Source: Thermoplasmatota archaeon (GTDB lineage: Archaea; Thermoplasmatota; E2; DHVEG-1). From it: a DNA stretch of 53,401 nt. The notes beneath the pieces were generated by a model. It did not search any database. It saw nothing but the letters and a program-made list of their open reading frames with translations, and was not told where the DNA came from. Of the stretch, positions 43,809-51,749 are shown piece by piece; within the stretch, counting starts at the first letter, position 1, and every line of letters begins with the position of its first letter. The translations under genes were made by a program, and so were the position numbers. Where the stretch lies: the NCBI GenBank assembly GCA_030601705.1, contig JAUWBM010000006.1:1-53401 (forward strand). Direction: 5' to 3'.

Positions 43809-45815
43809 CTATATCACCATTTCCTTAGCTTTTAGTATTAATTCCTTGTAACATCTTGGTATATCGGCTATATCAATTTCAGAAGCAAACATTGACCAGA
43901 ATAACGATGATTTACAATTGTTTTCAAGCATCGCAACAAATTCTTCATCCTTAATTTTTAGCTTCTCATGATCTAAACTATCAAAATTTTTTAAAATATC
44001 TGATACATTCATTGACCTAGTTTCACTAATATCTCTTCTAATCATATCGATACAATGTCTTCCAACTCTTTCTTGATCAATTTTAATTAAGATCTTCATT
44101 AACTTAATTTTGTTCATGGAATTGACAATTTCATTCTCAAGATTTTTATGATCAGTTTTAAAATATAGTTCATTAACATCAGTAATTAAATCATCATCGG
44201 TACTATGTCCTTCATTGTCCCTTATGGCTATACACTTTGTGAATTTTTTTAGAATAAGATAAATTGGTTTAATTGTGTCCTTGCTTTCAGCATTAATTAC
44301 AGTTAATCCTAACTGATCCAAATCTATATCTGGAATTTTTTTTGCAAATTCTGGAATTGCCCCAAACTCAGAGCGCCCCTCAACAATAATTACTCCTCTT
44401 GATAAAAATATCTCGGGATAAAGTCTGAAGATATAATCAAAATGTTTAATTTTTATGGGCGATAACTCTTTTTTTAATTGATCAATAAAAGCGTCATCAA
44501 ATTTAATTAACTGCATTTTTTTATCACTATCTTTCTTAAAAAGACGTATATTTGATTTTTCAATCTGCGATAAAATAAAGGGAGAATGTGTAGTAATTAT
44601 TAACTGAACGTTTATTCCGTGGTCAATTAATTCTCCTTGTTTAATTTTTAATTTTTTAATAAGGCTTCTTTGTAAGTGAGGATGCATATGAGCTTCTGGT
44701 TCTTCTATTGCTATAATTAAATTCGTTATCCTTTCTTCAGAGAAATCTAACTTGGTTAATAGTCTACTTAATTTTAATGCAATAACAAAGGAGCTTTGAA
44801 GTCCACTTCCTTGCTTTAATATAGGAACATCACTCAAATTAACATTTGTTTCATCAAATAAAGTAGACTCGTCTATTTTTGCTAATTCGATACCAACTTT
44901 TCCCTCAGGAACAAATAACGATAAATTCCCTTTTAACAAATCTTTTATTTTTTCTATACCATCTAAACCATTTATCAATAATTGAAGTTCTCCAATCTTG
45001 TTGATTATTTTATTTTTATTCAATATATTATTAATACCGTCCGTTATACTCTTCATAAGTGATTCGTTTTTTACTTTAACTTCTGTCAAACTATTTTTTA
45101 GTTCATCTGTCTTAACTGTTAAATCCTCGAAATTGTCATCTACCAGAAATTTTTTGATTTCAGATAAAATATTTATTATCTTTTCATTTTCATCTCTTTC
45201 ATTTTCTGAAATATATGATTCGATATTGTAAATACATGCACTGATTTGTACATTTAAAGGTTTTAGAAAATACTTATTGTAATCTTTAAAAATTTGTCTT
45301 AAGTCACCTTTAGAGTATTGCGTCTCCTTCCATACATCTCTATAAGCATCTATGAAATAGAATGGAATATATTTTTTATCATTTAATTTAAAAATATTAC
45401 CCTTAGGATTTTCTGTATCTTCCTTATTAAAAAAGAAAACCTCAACATTGGCATCATTATTTTCCTCTTCCCATTTTGCTTCAAGCTTAATACTTAACTC
45501 ATTTTTAGCAATATCAATACCATGCCATAAAAAAGCACTTTCATCATTTTCATTTAAATTATCAAATGTCAATTCTATGGTAATTTTGTCGCTTCTCTCA
45601 TTAGTTGATTCATCTAAATGGAAATCTTCTTCAGAAAAATGTATCCTATGGGGACTTTCGTCCATTCTTAATATTTTATATATTGCCATTAGAGCATTTG
45701 TTTTTCCAATATTATTTTCACCAGCCAAAATAGTAAAAGGAGTAAAATCTAAAGACATCTCTGGTATATTTCTAAAATTTTTTACATATAGTGTTTTTAA
45801 CTTCAATATAGACAC
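43809..45815 (-). CDS. gajA: OLD-family ATPase-TOPRIM nuclease, GajA of a Gabija system
   Basis: About 665 residues. Walker A 'GENNIGKT' is near residue 32, signature 'LKQGSGLQSS' near 335, Walker B 'LIIAIEEPEAHMHPHLQ', H-loop 'ITTHSPFIL', then the TOPRIM domain with 'VIIVEGRSEFGAIPEF' and 'IRDNEGHSTDDD'. This is the OLD nuclease plan, and with an adjacent UvrD-like helicase it matches Gabija (GajA/GajB), which nicks phage DNA when nucleotides are depleted. Start may be GTG 45815 or TTG 45806; the latter has GGAGGTG eight bases before. Next gene starts one base after its stop. Confidence 0.85.
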   Translation of the reverse strand: MSILKLKTLYVKNFRNIPEMSLDFTPFTILAGENNIGKTNALMAIYKILRMDESPHRIHFSEEDFHLDESTNERSDKITIELTFDNLNENDESAFLWHGIDIAKNELSIKLEAKWEEENNDANVEVFFFNKEDTENPKGNIFKLNDKKYIPFYFIDAYRDVWKETQYSKGDLRQIFKDYNKYFLKPLNVQISACIYNIESYISENERDENEKIINILSEIKKFLVDDNFEDLTVKTDELKNSLTEVKVKNESLMKSITDGINNILNKNKIINKIGELQLLINGLDGIEKIKDLLKGNLSLFVPEGKVGIELAKIDESTLFDETNVNLSDVPILKQGSGLQSSFVIALKLSRLLTKLDFSEERITNLIIAIEEPEAHMHPHLQRSLIKKLKIKQGELIDHGINVQLIITTHSPFILSQIEKSNIRLFKKDSDKKMQLIKFDDAFIDQLKKELSPIKIKHFDYIFRLYPEIFLSRGVIIVEGRSEFGAIPEFAKKIPDIDLDQLGLTVINAESKDTIKPIYLILKKFTKCIAIRDNEGHSTDDDLITDVNELYFKTDHKNLENEIVNSMNKIKLMKILIKIDQERVGRHCIDMIRRDISETRSMNVSDILKNFDSLDHEKLKIKDEEFVAMLENNCKSSLFWSMFASEIDIADIPRCYKELILKAKEMVI

Positions 45816-45891
45816 CTCCGTTTGAAATTACAAATACATCCCTAATTAATCAATCCTTTTATTGATTTATTCTTTATACATTAACGGTTGA

Positions 45892-46230
45892 TACAAAAGG
45901 ATCGTTCCATTAACGGTTTCGTTTATCGTCATGATGATCTCAGCATTCTTTATAGGGTTCTCCTACACATGGATAATTGTTTATGTCCCTGAAATCTTCC
46001 CAACTAATCGGAGGGGTACCTGCATAGGATGGACGAATAGCATATCACGAATCGCATACATTATCGGGCCTGCTCTTGCTGCTATCTTGTTGACGATATC
46101 CCCAACGATGGAATTGTTCTGGATTGCTGCTGGTCTCATTTCAATTATACCTATTGTGCTTGTACTACCCTTCCATCCTTATGAGACCCGGAGGAAGGAG
46201 TTGGAGTCTATAGAATCTTCGCGGATATGA
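45892..46230 (+). pseudogene. MFS transporter C-terminal fragment
   Basis: The open frame starts after a TGA at 45889-45891. 'MMISAFFIGFSYTWIIVYVP' then 'EIFPTNRRGTCIGWTNSISR' is the final third of a major-facilitator sugar/metabolite permease ('E.FPT..RG...G...'). Two to three TM helices remain out of twelve. A truncated remnant next to the Gabija operon. Confidence 0.6.
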
Positions 46231-46335
46231 CATCGAGGAATAAACTCAGAAATAATCGAGATCTAAGATAGTTCATGACATGAAAATGAATAAATAAAAT
46301 AATAATATTTATATACTAAATTTTAATATGCCTTT

Positions 46336-46434
46336 ATGTATTTATGCAAGCAAATACAGCTAGAAAGACTCGATTTTAGACTCCAAATAAAAACTAAGGA
46401 GGTGATCGTTGGGATAAGCATTAAACAGGGTTGA
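46336..46434 (+). CDS. Possible 32-residue leaderless peptide upstream of the nuclease-like gene
   Basis: ATG 46336 to TGA 46432-46434 encodes 32 residues ('MYLCKQIQLERLDF' start). A TATA-like ATATTTATATA at 46306-46316 is about 25 bp before the ATG, as for leaderless archaeal genes. The stop overlaps a TTG start of the next frame. AAGGAGGTGATC at 46396 lies within it. It may instead be part of the leader of the next gene. Confidence 0.3.
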   Translation: MYLCKQIQLERLDFRLQIKTKEVIVGISIKQG

Positions 46435-46436
46435 AA

Positions 46437-46892
46437 ATGGAAATAATCAATCTTAAAATGGATTATAATAAACGTGGATATTTAGGCGAATGTTTTGCTA
46501 ACGGCTATATGGCAAAATACGGATTTATTGGCACACTTTCAGATCTTAGGATATCTCGCAATTTAAATGAAGAACATAAAAAATACTTGAAATTACATGG
46601 TGGCACCATCGATGGCTATAAACTTAAAGCTATAAGCACCCAGAGAAGTGCAATTTGGAGTAACGACCACGGGTATTTTGAATACCAGATTGCAGTTGTG
46701 TATGAAATAAAAACAAGATGGGAAGACACAAAATCAAAAAAACATTACCTAACTAAACATTCAATGAAGGCATATGAAGAAGCAATTAAGCTAGATATAC
46801 CCGTAAAACTTGTAATAGTTACGTTTTATAACAATTTCGATATCAAAGTTGAGGATGTTGATTTTCATAAAAAGCATTTCAAAATATGTTGA
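46437..46892 (+). CDS. PD-(D/E)XK-like protein
   Basis: 151 residues from ATG 46437; a TTG at 46431 would add two. 'GYLGECFANGYMAKYGF' followed much later by 'VVYEIKTRWED' looks like the helix and E-x-K strand of a restriction-type nuclease; no clear Asp of the first motif could be assigned. AAGGAGGTGATC at 46396 is a strong but distant ribosome site. Not further recognised. Confidence 0.45.
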   Translation: MEIINLKMDYNKRGYLGECFANGYMAKYGFIGTLSDLRISRNLNEEHKKYLKLHGGTIDGYKLKAISTQRSAIWSNDHGYFEYQIAVVYEIKTRWEDTKSKKHYLTKHSMKAYEEAIKLDIPVKLVIVTFYNNFDIKVEDVDFHKKHFKIC

Positions 46893-46901
46893 GTTGAAAA
46901 C

Positions 46902-47054
46902 CTATTCACCTGTAACCTTCTTTATTTTCAGTTCATTAATTCCGATCGGTTCAATATCAATTATGTCACCAGCCTTAAATTTATATAAGTCAGCAACTTG
47001 TTTTGGTATTGTTATGGTCAAACAACCACTGACTTCTCTAAGTTTTCGTTGCAT
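46902..47054 (-). CDS. AbrB/SpoVT-type swapped-hairpin regulator
   Basis: 50 residues, not in the usual size range for ORF callers. 'LREVSGCLTITIPKQVADLY' followed by 'FKAGDIIDIEPIGINELKIK' is the AbrB DNA-binding fold, dimerising by swapped hairpins; G-C-L-T-I-T-I-P-K is typical. Such proteins are often antitoxins or growth-phase repressors. An imperfect palindrome TATGATTTATCATA is 11-25 bp upstream and may be its own operator. The gene converges with the nuclease-like gene, 10 bp apart. Confidence 0.75.
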   Translation of the reverse strand: MQRKLREVSGCLTITIPKQVADLYKFKAGDIIDIEPIGINELKIKKVTGE

Positions 47055-47062
47055 AATTCAGT

Positions 47063-47079
47063 ATATGATTTATCATACA
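47063..47079. promoter_or_regulatory. Palindrome upstream of the AbrB gene
   Basis: TATGAT-TT-ATCATA (about 47065-47078), 14 bp, two 6-bp arms. It lies 11-25 bp before the start of the regulator, where self-repression would act. Confidence 0.4.
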
Positions 47080-47269
47080 TAAAACCATACGATTAAGACG
47101 ATTTACTGAAAAATCATAAAAAGAGCTTTATAAACTATTTGTCGGCAAATAGGTTAATCCGTTAAAATGTCATTTTGACAAATTTACACCAAATTCACCA
47201 AATAACATTCTTAAAATTATTAAAAAATTCGTTGGATTTAAATTGTGTAATATATAAGGTACCAAGGAG

Positions 47270-47362
47270 GATTATCAAAAGGTGGAGTGGCATTAATAAT
47301 GCAGGGGACGAGATATTGACTCGCTTTTACCGGTAAAAAATCTCTCTTTTCTCCTTTTTTAG
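47270..47362 (+). ncRNA. Candidate structured RNA
   Basis: After a TATA-like AATATATAAGG near 47247, about 90 bp hold three local hairpins: GCATTAATAATGC (47290-47302), CGAG/CTCG (47309-47323) and palindrome TTTTACCGGTAAAA (47325-47338). A T-rich end (CTTTTCTCCTTTTTT) follows. No long ORF exists here, and AAGGAGG at 47264 has no sensible start. Speculative; it could also be a 3' UTR or part of a decayed gene. Confidence 0.25.
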
Positions 47363-47368
47363 GATTTT

Positions 47369-48001
47369 TCAAATCAATCTATTATTTTTCCATTGATATG
47401 TTTCATCGCAAAATTTGTCTCCTCTAGCGATTGAACTTTTTAATATAAATTTAACATTTGGATGGTAATTTTTAAAAAATATTTCGTCGCTTTTACATAG
47501 ATAAGGAGCAAGCTCGAACATCTCATGCTTTTTGAGTAGTTCACAATATACACATTTTGTAACTTTGATCTTCGCCTCGTAATTATCTTCTTTAATAATA
47601 TGATAGCTACTTTGTTTGAAGTACTTCGATTTTTTAAGATAACGTATATAATCAGCTAAACTTTCATCTGAGCGAAGTTTAGTAAGAGTTAAAGCTATAT
47701 CCAAAGCACCACATTTTGCCAATATTTCCCCTCCGATCTCTATGGCTAAATTCGAGTCTAGGCTCTTTTTTAAATCAGCATATAAAAAAATAAAAGGAAG
47801 GATCTGTAGCTCAACTAATTTATTGTTACATATCTTCTTTGAGTGATGAAGAATATTGTAATTTAAGGAGTTATAAACCATTTCATATAACAGAAGGAGA
47901 CTTGAAAAGAATCCTAACTGTCTTCTCAATTCCTTGAAAGCAATTTTTCCTTGTCGAAACCTTACCACCAACTCTCTCATCATAACTATCCTTTGGTACA
48001 T
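47369..48001 (-). CDS. L-2-amino-thiazoline-4-carboxylic acid hydrolase-like protein
   Basis: 210 residues. The C-terminal half has a spaced cysteine pattern 'KCVYCELLKKHEMFELAPYLCKSD' and 'SIARGDKFCDE' that resembles the ATC-hydrolase-like family (C...E..P..C..D). N-terminal half is helical ('LLLLYEMVYNSL'). The assignment is by pattern only. The methyltransferase gene upstream overlaps it by 16 bp, so they are co-expressed. Confidence 0.4.
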   Translation of the reverse strand: MYQRIVMMRELVVRFRQGKIAFKELRRQLGFFSSLLLLYEMVYNSLNYNILHHSKKICNNKLVELQILPFIFLYADLKKSLDSNLAIEIGGEILAKCGALDIALTLTKLRSDESLADYIRYLKKSKYFKQSSYHIIKEDNYEAKIKVTKCVYCELLKKHEMFELAPYLCKSDEIFFKNYHPNVKFILKSSIARGDKFCDETYQWKNNRLI

Positions 48002-48681
48002 ATAACAATTTTTATCGGGAAATGAAAAACTGCAATATGAGTGAGTTTTTCTTTTATTATAGAAAATCTCGCTTTTTTAATCTCTTCATCGACATATATT
48101 GGACGGCTTGATGCTCTATACCCAAAGATTGTTGGCCAAAATGGATAGAACCAATCATAAAAACATCTAGCTATTTTTTCTAATCCTTTACCCTCCTTGG
48201 TCATTGCGACAATTATAACCCGGCCATGTGGATTTAATACACGCTTAATTTCATAAAGGAGTCTTTGGATATCCACAATTTTTTGTAAATCCAAAAGGAA
48301 ACTAGCAAAAACAACATCAAAAGATTCATCTTTAAACGGCATCGAGAAAGTATTTCCTTGAATTAAAATAACTTGGTTTTCTAGATTTTCTCTTTTCAAC
48401 CGTTCCTGGGTTACTCTATGCATGCCTGGAGCAAAATCAATACCATAAACTTTTTCTTTTGGTCCGACCAATGGAATGATTTTTTCAAGCATCCAACCAG
48501 TTCCAAATGCTGCATCTAGCACTTTCTCTCCTTGTTGAATATCTGCGATATCCAATGCTTCCGTATTTGGTTTGATCTCAAATACTCCCATTATCAAATG
48601 GTAATAATCACTTGTTAAATTGTATTTCTTTTCCGCTCCATTTTTTGGAAAAATAACTTCTCTTATCTGTTCAAGACCCAT
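47986..48681 (-). CDS. Class I SAM-dependent methyltransferase
   Basis: 231 residues. 'VLDAAFGTGWMLEKI' is motif I, 'VYGIDFAPGMHRV' binds the SAM ribose, and 'SFDVVFASFLLDLQ' and 'LNPHGRVIIVAM' are later motifs of the UbiE-like group. The substrate is unknown; the family methylates small molecules, quinones or lipids. Overlaps the ATC-hydrolase-like gene by 16 bp. A hairpin terminator lies 85 bp upstream, separating it from the previous gene. Confidence 0.8.
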   Translation of the reverse strand: MGLEQIREVIFPKNGAEKKYNLTSDYYHLIMGVFEIKPNTEALDIADIQQGEKVLDAAFGTGWMLEKIIPLVGPKEKVYGIDFAPGMHRVTQERLKRENLENQVILIQGNTFSMPFKDESFDVVFASFLLDLQKIVDIQRLLYEIKRVLNPHGRVIIVAMTKEGKGLEKIARCFYDWFYPFWPTIFGYRASSRPIYVDEEIKKARFSIIKEKLTHIAVFHFPIKIVICTKG

Positions 48682-48765
48682 TTTTTCGTCCCTGTTTTAT
48701 AATTGGTAAACTCAATTTCATTAAAAAATCATATGAGATAAAGTTATCTAAAAAAAATTCTAACT

Positions 48766-48797
48766 TGTAGAGTACGAAATAATTTTCGTACTCTACA
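48766..48797 (-). terminator. Hairpin terminator (14-bp perfect stem)
   Basis: TGTAGAGTACGAAA (48766-48779) and TTTCGTACTCTACA (48784-48797) pair perfectly around a 4-nt loop; a T-run follows on each strand (TTTTTTT on the forward side; on the minus side TTTTTTTT after nine bases). It lies just past the stop at 48808. Confidence 0.65.
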
Positions 48798-48807
48798 CTT
48801 TTTTTAT

Positions 48808-49623
48808 TTATATATCACCTTCATAAACCCTTGCGGCAATACCTGATACAAAACAAAATGAATTATTTGTAAATGGTATATTAAAGGTAATTCCAGTAAA
48901 CCAACTTAGGTTCACACTTACCTGTTCAGTGACACTTAACCTCTTCAGACCATTTAAACCCAAACTAGATATTGATCCTTGATTCATAAGAACAACTCCC
49001 CTGATCATTAGAATCCTAAAAGGTATTAGATGAGTAAAAAGCATAACCATAACCAGTAATGGTAGAAGTGCAAGTAATAAAATCAATCCTGCTAATGGAG
49101 ATGATGCGTTTGATACTATTTCAACTATTGATTCCCACATTTGCAGACCCAATGGAAAGACGATAATACCTTTGCCAATAGCGTTAAAAAAGCATAAAGT
49201 GTTTGAAATATTATCTCCATTAAGGCTTTCAAATTGTTTTAAAACACTTGGATATTGATGTGATTTTATATTTTCAAAAATTGAATTTCTAGAAAATAAT
49301 TTTTGATATTCATTACCAAAAAATCCCCTATCATTAAGAATTTTTTCATAAATGGAAATTGCTATTTCGTCGTTTTCTTCTATTGCTCTGTTAAGATTTA
49401 TTAGAATTTCTTTTAGCTCCTCAGCTTCTTCATAACTTAATTCAGTAAGTACCGATTCAGATTTTCCACCCAGATAGTTATTGACTTCTACAATTATATT
49501 TTGATTTTCTTCAATTTGTTTGATGTCTATTGATCCTATAACTGGCGAAGCACCTGCTAATAAAATTAATATTGCAATACCTACACTTAAAAAACCAATT
49601 TTTTTCTTCATTTTCAATCCCAT
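48808..49623 (-). CDS. Secreted/membrane protein of archaeal lineage-specific type
   Basis: 271 residues. The Met at residue 5 (ATG 49611) begins a clear signal peptide ('IGFLSVGIAILILLAGASPV'). Next comes a charged helical region (30-100) and a hydrophobic double helix ('LAGLILLLALLPLLVMVMLF') at about 180-215. The same signal-peptide style ('IAILILLAGASPVIG') is common in Thermoplasmatota-like archaea. Function unknown. Ends at a strong hairpin. Confidence 0.55.
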   Translation of the reverse strand: MGLKMKKKIGFLSVGIAILILLAGASPVIGSIDIKQIEENQNIIVEVNNYLGGKSESVLTELSYEEAEELKEILINLNRAIEENDEIAISIYEKILNDRGFFGNEYQKLFSRNSIFENIKSHQYPSVLKQFESLNGDNISNTLCFFNAIGKGIIVFPLGLQMWESIVEIVSNASSPLAGLILLLALLPLLVMVMLFTHLIPFRILMIRGVVLMNQGSISSLGLNGLKRLSVTEQVSVNLSWFTGITFNIPFTNNSFCFVSGIAARVYEGDI

Positions 49624-49684
49624 AATGGTATCTCATGTTTTATTATTTAAATGTTTGGCATAAAATAAATATTACAATAAATAT

Positions 49685-49724
49685 CACAGATTCTTCTGGC
49701 TAAAAACAAAATTGGCAGGAAATA
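49685..49724 (+). repeat. 40-bp direct repeat, copy 1
   Basis: ACAGATTCTTCTGGCTAAAA followed by ACAAAATTGGCAGGAAATATT. It recurs at 50238-50276 with small changes. Copies flank the zinc-ribbon membrane gene at 49805-50140. It might be the end of a decayed mobile element. Confidence 0.45.
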
Positions 49725-49804
49725 TTGTACAAAACAGTTGCCGACATTAAGTTCCCACAGTAAATTCCCCACAATGCTTTTACAAAGAATCGTTTTGAGA
49801 ACGC

Positions 49805-50140
49805 CTATAAACCTTGTGAACGATTAGTCAGCAAAACAAGTTTATAATAGACTTCAAAACAATCGCCACAAAACCTTCTACCTCCAAGTTCTGTTAAAAG
49901 CCAAAATAAAGGACCATCGGACCTCCCACAATCATAACACCGATTCATAAAAATAGTTTCTCCTTTTTCATCAGTAAGCAACTGAACGTCTTGTAATGTT
50001 TTCTTTACATTTTCATATTCAATAATTTCTTTTACCTCTGATATTTTGTTAATATGTCTAAGGATAATAATTCCAACTGGAACAGTAACCGGAATTAGGG
50101 CTTTCCACCAATGCTTTTTAATCCATTTTTTCCAATTCAT
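49805..50140 (-). CDS. Membrane protein with zinc ribbon
   Basis: 111 residues. A basic N-terminus ('MNWKKWIKKHWWK') leads into one TM helix (13-28). The C-terminal domain has C-x2-C ('RCYDCGRSD') and C-x2-C ('FCGDCFEVYY') with a GG-rich link, one zinc site on the cytosolic side. Function unknown. It is flanked by the 40-bp direct repeat pair (49685 and 50238). Confidence 0.5.
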   Translation of the reverse strand: MNWKKWIKKHWWKALIPVTVPVGIIILRHINKISEVKEIIEYENVKKTLQDVQLLTDEKGETIFMNRCYDCGRSDGPLFWLLTELGGRRFCGDCFEVYYKLVLLTNRSQGL

Positions 50141-50237
50141 CCCTCTCTCCCATATTAATTAATTTATCTCATCAAATATAAATAGTTATCGTGGTAAAAT
50201 GTCAAAATGAAAAAACCACAGCCTTAATGCCCTCTGG

Positions 50238-50276
50238 AACAGATTCTTCTGGCTAAAAACAAATTGGCAGGGATTA
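50238..50276 (+). repeat. 40-bp direct repeat, copy 2
   Basis: ACAGATTCTTCTGGCTAAAA followed by ACAAATTGGCAGGGATTATT, the counterpart of 49685-49724. Confidence 0.45.
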
Positions 50277-50305
50277 TTTTAAGGAATTAAAAAAAGAAGA
50301 GGAGA

Positions 50306-50440
50306 TTAGATGAAATCATCTTCGTTGGGATGAATCTCAGGATTAATGATAGTAGATGCTAAACAATCATTACAGATCTCTTGTTCCATCTCATCTATTG
50401 TTTCTAGAGTCTTTCCACAAATAGAGCATCTTTCTTTCAT
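50306..50440 (-). CDS. Small zinc-ribbon protein
   Basis: 44 residues, ATG at 50440. 'RCSICGKTL' and 'EICNDCLAS' form a C-x2-C...C-x2-C site. The tail is acidic. Too short for most gene callers; the motif supports it as real. Function unknown. Confidence 0.55.
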   Translation of the reverse strand: MKERCSICGKTLETIDEMEQEICNDCLASTIINPEIHPNEDDFI

Positions 50441-50472
50441 TTTATCTCTTCGAACTCAAGTAATAAATCTCC

Positions 50473-51435
50473 TTAAGGGATATTGAACCTTAAATCAGAT
50501 AGGATTCCTGCATCCAAATCATTCTGAGCCTCATCTCCAAAAATATAGGTAAAATACTCGGTAAGGCCTTTCAAGTGATACTGAAACCAGGCTGTGAAAT
50601 ACTTGCGGGATATGCGCCGCTGCTCTTCGAATTCAATGCCACGTGGATTGTCTATGCCAAACCATTCAGCAAACTTGGCGACGAATTCGTCAATAAAACC
50701 AATATGGTTACCACCAGTAATCGACAAGTACTCTTTGACCGATGTGTCTGGTATAAGATCAGAGTAGAAAGGTAAAACACGCTCAGGAGAGACCATGCCA
50801 TCATTAGTTCCAACCTGAAGTTGAGTTGGCACTGTGATGTTCTGAGCTGCCTCCTTAGCAGAATCCGAGCCTGCTGGTGCCAGGGGAACAGCTGCGTCAA
50901 TCTCTGAATCATTAGCTCCTGTAGCTTCTATGCATCCTCCTCCACCCATAGAGAGACCGATTCCACCAAAAGTTTCAATGTCCAGAATACCATATATTGG
51001 TGAAAACCACAAACTATTCTGAGATTTCAGCTTTTCGATACCTCCATGAAAACCATAAGCCCACTGCGTTGTATCGCCCGATAGTTTATGAGGTGGTGTA
51101 AAACATATCGCCACATAACCATGAGAGGCAAGATGCTTCGGAATCCATTTTATATTCCACTCAGAACCAGCGAACCCGTTCGCAACGACAATACCGGGGT
51201 AAGGAGCCCCAGAGACATCTTTTGGGGCAAACCACCCGTCACGTATAGCAGGATACCATATCGTTGCCCAATAACGACCATATGGCAGCACAGTGAAGCA
51301 TACTCTATAGTGACCGATATGATATGGACCTGGTTCATCTGGCGGTGGCACGTTGCATACTTCTACTGCATGAATGGGAAAAACTATCAGCAAAATAATT
51401 GCAACAGATACAAACAGTATTATTCTTTTCTTCAT
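50473..51435 (-). CDS. Secreted alpha/beta hydrolase, dienelactone-hydrolase/cutinase-like
   Basis: 320 residues with a signal peptide (5-23, 'IILFVSVAIILLIVFPI'). The serine nucleophile is in 'GIGLSMGGGG' (about 163), the Asp in 'VGTNDGMVSP', and the His in 'TGGNHIGF', giving a full catalytic triad. 'GFAGSEWN' supplies an oxyanion-hole region. This arrangement resembles extracellular polyester/cutinase and dienelactone-type hydrolases; the sequence does not fix the substrate. Cysteines at residue 27 ('VCNVPPP') and in 'YRVCFTVL' may pair. A single gene with its own spacing. Confidence 0.75.
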   Translation of the reverse strand: MKKRIILFVSVAIILLIVFPIHAVEVCNVPPPDEPGPYHIGHYRVCFTVLPYGRYWATIWYPAIRDGWFAPKDVSGAPYPGIVVANGFAGSEWNIKWIPKHLASHGYVAICFTPPHKLSGDTTQWAYGFHGGIEKLKSQNSLWFSPIYGILDIETFGGIGLSMGGGGCIEATGANDSEIDAAVPLAPAGSDSAKEAAQNITVPTQLQVGTNDGMVSPERVLPFYSDLIPDTSVKEYLSITGGNHIGFIDEFVAKFAEWFGIDNPRGIEFEEQRRISRKYFTAWFQYHLKGLTEYFTYIFGDEAQNDLDAGILSDLRFNIP

Positions 51436-51749
51436 TGTTATACCTCTTTTTCAAATTTAAATATATTTTATCTTATATTTAATAACATCTGTAACAAAAC
51501 CAATTATTGTTAGTATGTTTACTTTATATCAATATTTTTTTGGAAGGAAGGTAAGGGAGATAATAAATATGAAGAAAATTCCAAGTTCTAATACCTTCCT
51601 CCGTTCCTACGCATAATCTATATGTTCAAATGGTATTTAAATAGCGCTGTAATTTTGTTCTACAATTACTCCAATGGAGATTAAAAAAGTAAATGCGCTA
51701 GAGGAATTGTTCTGCCTATTCTGAAATTAAAAAAGAAAAAAGGGTATTA
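51436..51749. other. Intergenic region
   Basis: 314 bp. Contains a hairpin (GGAAGGAAGGTA at about 51542 and TACCTTCCTCC at about 51590), a 15-codon ORF with a ribosome site between them, and a 16-codon ORF from 51674 behind a TATA-like GGTATTTAAATAG. None of these is supported enough to call a gene. Confidence 0.3.

Noticed and set aside
46391-46402. AAGGAGGTGATC as the end of a 16S rRNA-like or other RNA gene
   Set aside because: It is only an isolated strong Shine-Dalgarno word; nothing else of an rRNA is nearby.
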